A DNA stretch of 18,583 nucleotides. Source: Chloroflexota bacterium (lineage in GTDB: Bacteria > Chloroflexota > Anaerolineae > Anaerolineales > Anaerolineaceae). The first letter of the stretch is position 1. Each line of letters starts with the position of its first letter. The DNA lies in NCBI GenBank assembly GCA_029777225.1, contig JAKOSR010000001.1, positions 1 through 18,583 of the forward strand, written 5' to 3'. The notes under the pieces were generated by a model. The model saw nothing but the letters and a program-made list of their open reading frames with translations. It was not told the origin of the DNA and did not search any database. The position numbers and the translations under genes were made by a program. Shown here piece by piece: positions 6,480 through 13,221 of the stretch.

Positions 6480-8306
6480 ATGGCAAAAACGACGAAGCGC
6501 CCCTACCCTGAATACGCCATCAGCCAGCTGACCTCCAAGCATAAGCTGGTTAGTTTGTGGCGCCTGATGAAAGGCTACCAGCTGCACTACATCGGCGCGA
6601 CGGCTTTCCTGGCTATTTCCGCCTTTGCCCGTTCGGGCATCTATATTTTCCTGGGCAAGTTCGTGGATGACGTCCTTGGAGCCGGCCTGGTTGGCAGGGA
6701 ATTAGTCCTCGCGGCCTTGCAATTCAGCGGCCTGGTTTTGCTGCAGGCACTCTCCATATTCATGAGCGGGTGGCTGGCCTCCTTCACCGCGGAAAGCAGT
6801 ACGCGCCGTCTGCGCGACTACCTGTTTGACCACATCCAGCATCTCTCCTATGCCTACCATGCCGAGGCCAAGACAGGCGACCTCCTGGAGCGGGCTTCTT
6901 CAGACGTGGATACCATCCGCCGCTTCCTCGCGGACCAGGCTATTGGCGTGGGTCGCATCATCCTGCTATTTGCCATTAACTTCACCGCTATTGCCCGGAT
7001 CAACCTCCAATTGGCGGGCATCTCGGTGGTGATTGTTCCCATCGTGCTGGTGGTTTCCATTCTCTTCTTCCAGCGCCTCTCCAAAGCCTACGAAGCCTAC
7101 CAGGAGCAGGAAGCGGTGCTATCCACCAACCTGCAGGAGAACCTCAGCGGGGTGCGCGTGGTCAAGGCCTTCGCGCGCCAGGCTTATGAGATGGAAAAAT
7201 ACGAGAAAAACAACCTGGAAAAGCTGCGCCGTGGTTACAAGTTGAACACGATGCATTCGCTCTTCTGGCCCATTTCCGACATGGTCTGCGCGGCCCAGCA
7301 AATAGCCAGCAACTTCATCGCCGCGACCATGGTGATGGACGGCGTGATAACTCTGGGCAGCCTGATTACCTTCAACGGCTTGCTCGGCTGGCTGATTTGG
7401 CCCATCCGCAACCTCGGCCGCCTGATTGTGGACACCTCGCGTGCCCTGGTTTCCTTCGGGCGTATCTCCCAGGTGCTGCAAACCCCAGAGGAGGATTTGA
7501 CCGAGTGCACCTACCAGCCTGAAGGCTCCGTACGCGGTGAGATTCGCTTCGACAACGTGTCGTTTGAGTACGAAAAAGACCGCCCGGTGCTGGATGGTGT
7601 TTCCTTCGAGTGTAAAGCTGGCCAGGTGGTTGCCCTCCTGGGTTCCACCGGCTCGGGCAAGACCTCCCTGGTGAACCTGTTGCCCCGTTTCTATGATGTG
7701 ACCTCCGGCCGCATTCTGCTGGACGGCACCAACCTGAATGACTACTCGCGCGCGTACCTTCGCTCCCAAATCGGCATCGTGGAGCAGGAACCGTTCCTTT
7801 TCTCCTGCACCATCCGGGATAACATCACCTATGGCCTCCAAACCGAGGTGAGCCAGGCAGAAGTGGAACAGGCTGCCCGCGAAGCCGCCATCCATGACGT
7901 CATCACAGGCTTTGCCGAGGGCTACGATACCATGGTGGGTGAGCGCGGTGTGACGCTTTCTGGTGGTCAAAAGCAGCGTGTGGCCATCGCACGGGCTCTC
8001 CTGTTGAACCCGCGCATCCTCATCCTGGATGACTCGACATCCTCGGTGGACATGGAAACCGAAGTGCAGATACGAACCGCCCTCGAAAAGCTGATGGTCG
8101 CCCGTACCACGTTCATCATCGCCCACCGCGTGCAATCCATCCTGAGCGCTGACCTTATCCTGGTCTTCGACCAGGGCCACATCGTCCAATCCGGCACCCA
8201 CGAACAGTTGCTCGCGCAGCCGGGCATCTATCGCCAGATTTACGACATCCAAACCAGGATTGACAGCGCTTTGCAAGAGGAGCTTGACCGTGTCGACCTA
8301 TTATGA
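6480..8306 (+). CDS. Heterodimeric ABC exporter half-transporter, subunit with degenerate Walker B
   Basis: A 608-residue type IV (B-family) ABC exporter half: membrane domain about 30-320 with six expected helices, then a nucleotide-binding domain. Walker A is GSTGSGKTS (388-396), the signature is canonical LSGGQ (493-497), and the H-loop His is His549. Walker B is ILILDD: the residue after the Walker B Asp517 is Asp518 where a catalytic Glu is expected. This is the hallmark of the non-consensus subunit in heterodimeric exporters such as TM287/288, BmrCD and LmrCD. ATG chosen over an in-frame TTG lying in the promoter. The 3' end overlaps the next half-transporter by 17 bp, so the two are translationally coupled and probably assemble together. 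Substrate unknown: lipid, drug or peptide. Confidence 0.93.
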   Translation: MAKTTKRPYPEYAISQLTSKHKLVSLWRLMKGYQLHYIGATAFLAISAFARSGIYIFLGKFVDDVLGAGLVGRELVLAALQFSGLVLLQALSIFMSGWLASFTAESSTRRLRDYLFDHIQHLSYAYHAEAKTGDLLERASSDVDTIRRFLADQAIGVGRIILLFAINFTAIARINLQLAGISVVIVPIVLVVSILFFQRLSKAYEAYQEQEAVLSTNLQENLSGVRVVKAFARQAYEMEKYEKNNLEKLRRGYKLNTMHSLFWPISDMVCAAQQIASNFIAATMVMDGVITLGSLITFNGLLGWLIWPIRNLGRLIVDTSRALVSFGRISQVLQTPEEDLTECTYQPEGSVRGEIRFDNVSFEYEKDRPVLDGVSFECKAGQVVALLGSTGSGKTSLVNLLPRFYDVTSGRILLDGTNLNDYSRAYLRSQIGIVEQEPFLFSCTIRDNITYGLQTEVSQAEVEQAAREAAIHDVITGFAEGYDTMVGERGVTLSGGQKQRVAIARALLLNPRILILDDSTSSVDMETEVQIRTALEKLMVARTTFIIAHRVQSILSADLILVFDQGHIVQSGTHEQLLAQPGIYRQIYDIQTRIDSALQEELDRVDLL

Positions 8307-10122
8307 CGAAAATGAGCTGGAAGACACCGTCACGCAAAAGAGTGGGGTCTTCCGCCGGCTTTGGGGCGTCCTAAAACCCCATTACAAATCCCTCCTGCTC
8401 GCGCTCGCCGGGATTATAATCGTTTCCGCGTTGGACTCTTACTTCACGCTGCTCTTCAAGCGCATTATCGATGAAGCCATCGTCCCCAAAAACCGCGTAG
8501 TGCTCACCCAGCTTTACACCATCTACGGCGCGATTGTCATCATGCAGGCACTTGGGGTTTTCGCGTTCGTGTACTTCGTCGGCCGGCAGGCTGAGAGCAT
8601 CCGTTATGAGTTGCGTAAGGCGCTCTTCACGCACCTGCAATCCCTTTCGCTGTCTTACTTCAGCCGTACACCGCTGGGCTGGATTATGGCCCGCGTGACC
8701 TCCGACACCGAACGCATGTCCGAGCTACTTTCGTGGGGCATCATTGATAGCACCTGGGCCATCACCAACATCCTGACGGCCTCGGTGTTCATGTTCATCA
8801 TTAACAGCCGGCTGGCCTGGATTGTGGTGCTTTCGCTGCCAGTAATGGTCTATGTGGCGCTTAAGTTCCGCAAGCGCATCTACTACCACTACCGCCGCTC
8901 ACGCAAAGCCAATTCAAAGATGACAGCCGCGCTGAATGAGAACATCACCGGTGTGCGCGTGGTTAAAGCCCTGCGCCGCGAGAACAAGAACCTGGATAAT
9001 TTCAAGGTGCTCTCCACCGCCATGTTTAACTCCAGCTATCGTGCCGCCTTCCTTTCAGCCCTCTTCCTGCCCAGTATTCAAACCATTAGTGCCATCTCCC
9101 TTGGCCTGATACTGTGGCGCGGTGGATTGATGGTCTCCGAGAGTGCCATTTCGATTGGCAGTTTGCAGGCGTTCATCTCCTATATCATGATGATTCTGTG
9201 GCCAATCAACGACCTGGCGCGTGTTTATGCCGAAATGCAAAACGCAATTGCGTCCTCAGAGCGGGTCTTCTCGCTCCTGGACACCGTTCCCGCCATCAGC
9301 AACCGCGAACAGCTCATCCCGATTACCTCGCTTTCTGGCGACGTGGCCTTTAACCATGTCAGTTTTCATTACGATGATAACGAGCCGGTCATTCGCGACC
9401 TTACCTTCCAGGTACCCCGCGGGCAGACCATCGCCCTGGTAGGTCCGACCGGTGGTGGCAAGACCACCATCGTCAACCTGCTCTGCCGCTTCTACGAACC
9501 CACCGAGGGCGATATTAGCATCGCTGGCCACAATTATCTGGACTACGACCTGCGCCAGATTCAATCGCGCATCGGCGTCGTTCTGCAGACCCCTCATCTG
9601 TTCTCTGGCAGCGTGCGGGAGAATATCCGTTATGGCCGGCTGGATGCCACTGAGGAGCAAATCCAGGAAGCAGCCCGGCTGGCTGGCGCTGACCAGTTCA
9701 TCACCAACCTCGAGCACGGCTACGATCAGGATGTCGGCGAAGGCGGCAACCTGCTTTCGGTCGGGCAAAAACAACTCATCAGCATCGCCCGCGCGTTGCT
9801 TGCCGAACCGGATATCTTTGTAATGGACGAGGCAACCAGCTCCGTGGATACGCTCACAGAGGAGCTGATTCAAAAGGGCATGCGTCAGCTCATGGCCGGC
9901 CGCACCAGCTTCATCATTGCCCATCGCCTCTCCACCATCAAGCATGCCGACCGAATCATGGTCATCAGCGCCGGCCAGATTGCGGAATCGGGTAGCCACG
10001 AAAGCCTGATGAAGCTCAAAGGCGCGTATTACCATCTTTATACCCAGCAGTATCGACACGAACTTGAGACGAGCATGGACCAATTCACCGGGGACTACCA
10101 TGCTCCTGCCCAGGCCACATAA
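8290..10122 (+). CDS. Heterodimeric ABC exporter half-transporter, subunit with catalytic Glu and altered signature
   Basis: A 610-residue partner half-transporter. Membrane helices span about 30-315. Walker A is GPTGGGKTT (385-393), Walker B is IFVMDE with catalytic Glu514, and the H-loop is His545. Its signature motif is LSVGQ (489-493) rather than LSGGQ. As each ATP site pairs Walker motifs of one subunit with the signature of the other, this altered signature falls in the same site as the partner's Glu-to-Asp change, giving one degenerate and one consensus site. The GTG at 8290 is chosen because GAGGAG lies 7 bases upstream; a TTG ten codons earlier has no such support. Located in the plasma membrane with the preceding gene product. 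Confidence 0.92.
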   Translation: MSTYYDENELEDTVTQKSGVFRRLWGVLKPHYKSLLLALAGIIIVSALDSYFTLLFKRIIDEAIVPKNRVVLTQLYTIYGAIVIMQALGVFAFVYFVGRQAESIRYELRKALFTHLQSLSLSYFSRTPLGWIMARVTSDTERMSELLSWGIIDSTWAITNILTASVFMFIINSRLAWIVVLSLPVMVYVALKFRKRIYYHYRRSRKANSKMTAALNENITGVRVVKALRRENKNLDNFKVLSTAMFNSSYRAAFLSALFLPSIQTISAISLGLILWRGGLMVSESAISIGSLQAFISYIMMILWPINDLARVYAEMQNAIASSERVFSLLDTVPAISNREQLIPITSLSGDVAFNHVSFHYDDNEPVIRDLTFQVPRGQTIALVGPTGGGKTTIVNLLCRFYEPTEGDISIAGHNYLDYDLRQIQSRIGVVLQTPHLFSGSVRENIRYGRLDATEEQIQEAARLAGADQFITNLEHGYDQDVGEGGNLLSVGQKQLISIARALLAEPDIFVMDEATSSVDTLTEELIQKGMRQLMAGRTSFIIAHRLSTIKHADRIMVISAGQIAESGSHESLMKLKGAYYHLYTQQYRHELETSMDQFTGDYHAPAQAT

Positions 10123-10124
10123 AC

Positions 10125-10919
10125 ATGGGGAAAACCAGGTTCGCGTTAAACTATTCAACCCATGCCGGGGATTTGGTCATAGAATCGAAAATTGATCCTG
10201 ATTTGTGGAAGTGCCCCGGTTGGCAAGGGATTATCCACACCGCCGAAAAGACCCGACCGGTCTATATTCACTTTGAAATAGAAGTCGGAAACGGCAAATT
10301 CAGCCAACTGGACTATGAGAAAATTGCCTCGTTTTTGGCAACCACCCAGACGCCGCATCTCAACTGCCACCTGGGCGCTCCGCCAGAAATGAGAAATGGC
10401 TCCCAGCGGGACCGCGCTCAGCTGCTAAAGGCCTGGGTGGCTGACCTCGATCGGCTCAAAAAGCGCTTTCCCAACGTTGCCCTCATCGCCGAAAACCTGC
10501 CATACTTCCCGATATACCCGCAGTACACCCTCTCCAGCGACTCCAAGCTAATAGGGGCGGCGCTCAAAGAGACCGGCACGGACCTGTTGTTCGACCTTTC
10601 GCACGCGCGTATCTCAGCCACCCACCTGGGGGTTGAATTGCAGGCCTACATGGAACCTTTGCCGATGGAAAGCCTGCGCGAACTGCACATCACCGGGCTC
10701 AAGCATGTCCATGGCTATTGGCATGACCATTTCGAACTGGTCGGGCAGGATTGGGAATTTGCCAGCTGGGCAGCTGACCAAATCAAAACAGGTGCCTGGA
10801 GACAGCCCGAAATCGTGGCCTTTGAATATGGGGGCGTTGGCGACGTGTTCAGCTGGCGCACAGACCGCGCGTTGATTGAAGAACAGGTTCCCCGGCTGAA
10901 AGACCTCTTCGATTTTTAA
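10125..10919 (+). CDS. DUF692 / MNIO-like TIM-barrel protein (putative multinuclear non-heme iron enzyme)
   Basis: A 264-residue protein whose ATG follows the ABC stop codon by two bases, so it is the third gene of the exporter operon. It shows the metal-ligand pattern of the DUF692 / multinuclear non-heme iron-dependent oxidase family: an HFE near 49-51, His82 in LNCHLGAP, Glu123 in IAENLPY, Asp157 and His160 in LLFDLSHARI, His188 in LHITGL, a His/Asp cluster HVHGYWHDH (194-202) and Glu234 in VAFEYGG. Characterised relatives (MbnB, TglH, ChrH, bufferin enzymes) modify cysteine or other residues of ribosomal peptides. A general xylose-isomerase-like barrel is the alternative, as no peptide partner or MbnC-like protein is visible. 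The assignment is from remembered motif order, not alignment. Confidence 0.65.
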   Translation: MGKTRFALNYSTHAGDLVIESKIDPDLWKCPGWQGIIHTAEKTRPVYIHFEIEVGNGKFSQLDYEKIASFLATTQTPHLNCHLGAPPEMRNGSQRDRAQLLKAWVADLDRLKKRFPNVALIAENLPYFPIYPQYTLSSDSKLIGAALKETGTDLLFDLSHARISATHLGVELQAYMEPLPMESLRELHITGLKHVHGYWHDHFELVGQDWEFASWAADQIKTGAWRQPEIVAFEYGGVGDVFSWRTDRALIEEQVPRLKDLFDF

Positions 10920-11081
10920 CCAATTAGGGTCTCCCAGTCCTTCCCACCTCTCCTGGTTACAGGGGCAATCCCGCTGCCCACGCTGTCCCCCGCTCAAAAT
11001 GAACCTCTATTGATGTGCTGCCCAGGAATAGGCAATTTAACGCTGCTTTTTGCCAGGCACTTGTGATTGGAGAAGATAACA

Positions 11082-11112
11082 AAAAAGCTGACCCGTAATG
11101 GATCAGCTTTTT
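11082..11112. terminator. Bidirectional intrinsic terminator
   Basis: AAAAAGCTGA (11082-11091) pairs perfectly with TCAGCTTTTT (11103-11112); a C-A mismatch, two G-C pairs and a 5-base loop cap it. Uridine-rich tracts follow in both directions, so it can stop the DUF692 operon on the plus strand and the cold-shock gene on the minus strand. Confidence 0.85.
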
Positions 11113-11130
11113 GTTGGTTTTTAGTGTTAA

Positions 11131-11343
11131 CTAAAGAATGGTGACATCCTGAGCCTGGGGGCCTTTGGGGCCTTTGGCGACGGTGAATTCCACTTCCTGG
11201 TTTTCCTGCAAGCTGCGGAAGCCGCTGGCGGTAATGGCGCTGTAATGCACAAAGACATCCTTTTCACCGGACTTGGGGGTGATGAAACCAAAACCCTTTT
11301 CACTATTGAACCATTTGACGGTTCCAACCTGACGTTCTGACAT
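11131..11343 (-). CDS. Cold-shock protein (CspA family)
   Basis: A 70-residue single cold-shock domain with both nucleic-acid-binding motifs, RNP1 KGFGFI (16-21) and RNP2 VFVHY (30-34), preceded by GTVKWFNSEKG. It binds single-stranded RNA and DNA in the cytoplasm and acts as an RNA chaperone. Length and sequence are standard for the family. The ATG at 11343 has AGAGG about 12 bases upstream. A near-consensus promoter lies about 110 bp upstream, giving a long leader as in cold-inducible csp genes; whether this copy is cold-induced cannot be told. A bidirectional terminator follows. Confidence 0.95.
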   Translation of the reverse strand: MSERQVGTVKWFNSEKGFGFITPKSGEKDVFVHYSAITASGFRSLQENQEVEFTVAKGPKGPQAQDVTIL

Positions 11344-11445
11344 AATTTACTGATCCTCTCTAAATAGAAAAAAATTGTTCTGTTATTACTTGGGGTTTTG
11401 CATCCGGATGACAAGCACTTTGAAAAGCAAACGGCCAACTACAAC
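11344..11445 (-). promoter_or_regulatory. Long 5' leader of the cold-shock gene
   Basis: About 100 nt separates the predicted start site from the start codon. It contains the 10-base palindrome CATCCGGATG (11401-11410) and an A/T-rich tract with seven consecutive A on the plus strand near 11369-11375. A long structured leader is a known feature of cold-regulated csp genes, but no cold box can be asserted. Confidence 0.45.
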
Positions 11446-11451
11446 GGACCA

Positions 11452-11480
11452 AATATACTACAATGCAAATGGAAAGTCAA
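11452..11480 (-). promoter_or_regulatory. Sigma-70 promoter of the cold-shock gene
   Basis: On the minus strand TTGACT (11480-11475), a 17-bp spacer and TATATT (11457-11452). Predicted start near 11445. Confidence 0.75.
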
Positions 11481-11707
11481 TCACGAATTTCAAATGTAAA
11501 AGGATGCAAGTTGGGCGGCTCCATCGGCATTCCACCGCCTTATTCAAAGCGACAATTCTGGCACAACACCAAACCATCCGTCCATCAACTTTGGTTCAAC
11601 AAGGCAAAACAAGAACAAAACAAGCCGATCCAGCAGTATTCATGCTTGTATTGACTGTTATGGAAAAATCAGGCGTTGTTGGGGAGCCCAAACGCGTGTT
11701 CGTGAGG
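11481..11707. other. Intergenic region without recognised genes
   Basis: This stretch separates divergent promoters of the cold-shock gene and the magnesium operon. Open frames across it (for example a 63-codon one near 11463-11654) have no ribosome site, no recognisable motifs and atypical composition (rich in His, Gln, Lys, Asn). A weak inverted repeat ACCAAA/TTTGGT is present near 11562-11594. Nothing functional is supported. Confidence 0.5.
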
Positions 11708-11713
11708 TATAAT
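11708..11713 (+). promoter_or_regulatory. Candidate -10 element of the magnesium operon
   Basis: A perfect TATAAT. No matching -35 at 16-18 bp and no TGn extension, so it might need an activator. A start near 11720 would give a leader of about 225 nt before the first large gene. Confidence 0.45.
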
Positions 11714-11736
11714 GGAGGCGCAAGTTAGAGCAGAAA

Positions 11737-11853
11737 ATGAGTAAGATGGAACCTGAATCAATCACCGGAAGTGAAGCGCTGGTCTCAGACGACACGCCTG
11801 GACCAGCAAGTCCTAAGGGACTGATTCTCCTCATGCCAACCGCCGCCATGTAA
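11737..11853 (+). CDS. Putative 38-residue leader peptide upstream of the Mg transporter operon
   Basis: A short open frame running from ATG (11737) to TAA (11851-11853). The product is acidic and proline-rich in its first two thirds (M4-E-P-E at the start, then SDDTPGPASPKG at 17-28), with Pro at 6, 21, 23, 26 and 34 and Glu/Asp at 5, 7, 13, 18 and 19; it ends in a hydrophobic LILLMPTAAM. Enterobacterial MgtL begins Met-Glu-Pro-Asp-Pro and controls mgtA through ribosome destabilisation at acidic/proline runs in low Mg2+; this frame lies ahead of an Mg2+-type operon and its codons overlap predicted hairpins. The ribosome site is weak (AGAG about 8 bases upstream), so translation is unproven. 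M4 (11746) is an alternative start. Confidence 0.4.
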   Translation: MSKMEPESITGSEALVSDDTPGPASPKGLILLMPTAAM

Positions 11854-11893
11854 TTTATCCATGGCCAGGGGCACGCGGAGTGTCGGTCCCCTG
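11778..11893 (+). promoter_or_regulatory. Structured leader RNA of the MgtE-N / Nramp operon
   Basis: Four successive hairpins lie in the 5' leader: GCTGGTC/GACCAGC (11778-11807, extended by CAG/CTG past a bulge), AGTCC/GGACT (11809-11822), GCCATG/CATGGC with the leader-ORF stop codon in its loop (11845-11865) and CAGGGG/CCCCTG (11866-11893). None ends in a uridine tract. The conserved landmarks of M-box or yybP-ykoY riboswitches were looked for and not found. A cis-regulatory RNA responding to metal, perhaps through leader-peptide translation, is inferred. Confidence 0.45.
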
Positions 11894-11946
11894 AGTCGCA
11901 TTGCTTCCCAAATACAAATCAATAACAACCCTGAGAGAGGTGCGCG

Positions 11947-13212
11947 ATGATCTATTTAAGCAAACTTTTAAATCAGAAGGTATGGGATGCGTTTGGCCAT
12001 TTGGTTGGCCGGTTGGATGACATCCTTGTCAGCAGCACGGAAAAGCAGATGCCGCCTATTACCGCGTTGGTGCTCAGCCATGCCCCGGAAGGAGCCGACA
12101 TCATCGATGCCCGGAACCTTTCGAGCCTGTGGCCGAGTATCACGCTCAAAACCGACATCACCAAGGTACTCCCCTACCAGGAGAAGGGGCACGAACTGCC
12201 CCTCAAGCAGCGCGTGTTGGACCAACAGATTGTAGACCTGGAAGGCAAACGCCTGGTGCGCGTGAATGACCTGCAAATCGCGCGGAAAGGCGACGCCTTC
12301 TACCTGACCGGTGTGGACGCCAGCGGTAATGGCCTGCTACGCAGGCTGGGTCTGGAGGTGGTCGGGAAATCCGTCGCCAAGGCGCTTAATAAGGATAACA
12401 AGACGCATGTCATCCCCTGGGAGTATGTGGCCTCCATCGAACACGACGACCCGCTGCGCCTATCTGTTTCCCAATCCAAACTCGTACAAATGCCACCCGC
12501 CGACATTGCCTCTATCCTGGACGACCTCGACCAGCACACCAGCAAAGCGCTCTTGCAGGGTTTTACCAACGAGGAACTGGCCGATACCCTGGAGGAAAGC
12601 TCGCAGGAAGTGCAACAGGCCGTGCTTTCCCACCTCCACCCGGAACGCGCCGCGGACGTGTTGGAGGAAATGGACCCGGATGAGGCCGCTGACCTGCTGG
12701 CCGACCTGGATGACCAAACCAGCGAGCAACTCCTAAGCCTAATGGAAGACGACGATGAGGAAGAGGTACGTTCGCTCCTGGCCTACCCGGAGGACTCTTC
12801 CGGCGGCATCATGACCACGGAATTCGCGCATGTGCCCGTGGAATACAACGTGGAGCAGGCCCTCAGCTTCCTGCGTTCCGACGCGGACGCCCTGGAAGAT
12901 GAGTTTATGTATTACATCTACCTGTTGGACTCGCAGAACAAATTGCATGGAGCGGTCAGCCTGCGCGACCTGGTGACCGCCCCGCTGGATAAACCACTCA
13001 CGGACTGGATTGACGAAGACCCGGCGGTGGTCAACCCGCTCACGCCCCAAAATGAAGCAGCCTATCTGGTGGCCAAGTATGACCTGATGGCCATCCCGGT
13101 GGTGGACCCCAACACGAATGTCATGCTCGGTATTGTGACCGTGGACGACGCGTTGGATACCGTTCTGCCAACCGCCTGGAAGAAAAAACTGCCTCGCTTT
13201 TCAGGAAAATAG
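11947..13212 (+). CDS. PRC-barrel / MgtE N-terminal / CBS-domain protein (channel-less Mg2+ sensor)
   Basis: A 421-residue soluble protein. The N-terminal third (about 1-165) has PRC-barrel features, including KVWDAFGHLVGRLDDILV (11-28). Residues about 185-290 are the MgtE intracellular superhelical domain, with the recurring pattern RAADVLEEMDPDEAADLLADL (split around 237-257) and then SSGGIMTTEF. A CBS pair occupies about 290-415 (AIPVVDPNT, GIVTVDDALD). In MgtE channels this N-CBS unit binds Mg2+ and gates the pore; here no transmembrane domain follows. The ATG has GAGAGAGGTG about 5 bases upstream. The stop is 9 bases before the Nramp-like gene, so it probably serves as regulatory partner of that transporter. 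Confidence 0.88.
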   Translation: MIYLSKLLNQKVWDAFGHLVGRLDDILVSSTEKQMPPITALVLSHAPEGADIIDARNLSSLWPSITLKTDITKVLPYQEKGHELPLKQRVLDQQIVDLEGKRLVRVNDLQIARKGDAFYLTGVDASGNGLLRRLGLEVVGKSVAKALNKDNKTHVIPWEYVASIEHDDPLRLSVSQSKLVQMPPADIASILDDLDQHTSKALLQGFTNEELADTLEESSQEVQQAVLSHLHPERAADVLEEMDPDEAADLLADLDDQTSEQLLSLMEDDDEEEVRSLLAYPEDSSGGIMTTEFAHVPVEYNVEQALSFLRSDADALEDEFMYYIYLLDSQNKLHGAVSLRDLVTAPLDKPLTDWIDEDPAVVNPLTPQNEAAYLVAKYDLMAIPVVDPNTNVMLGIVTVDDALDTVLPTAWKKKLPRFSGK

Positions 13213-13221
13213 GGTGGAAAA

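Noticed and set aside
7119..8276. Long minus-strand open frame (385 codons) opposite the first exporter gene
   Set aside because: It mirrors a well-supported ABC gene with conserved motifs; its translation has no family features and is a GC-biased shadow.
11005..11070. A 17-codon frame with adjacent cysteines (start MCCPGIG), considered as a RiPP precursor for the DUF692-like enzyme
   Set aside because: It lacks a ribosome site, is very short and has no leader/core layout; it lies in an ordinary convergent intergenic gap.
11720..11946. M-box, yybP-ykoY or ykkC riboswitch before the metal operon
   Set aside because: I compared the region with the conserved cores I know (GGTGAGGCTCC of the M-box, GGGGAGTA of yybP-ykoY, the ACGGG cores of ykkC) and found none.
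11861..11950. 29-codon frame whose TGA overlaps the ATG of the MgtE-N/CBS gene (ATGA)
   Set aside because: No ribosome site upstream and no recognisable composition; much of it overlaps a predicted hairpin. The overlap is probably chance.
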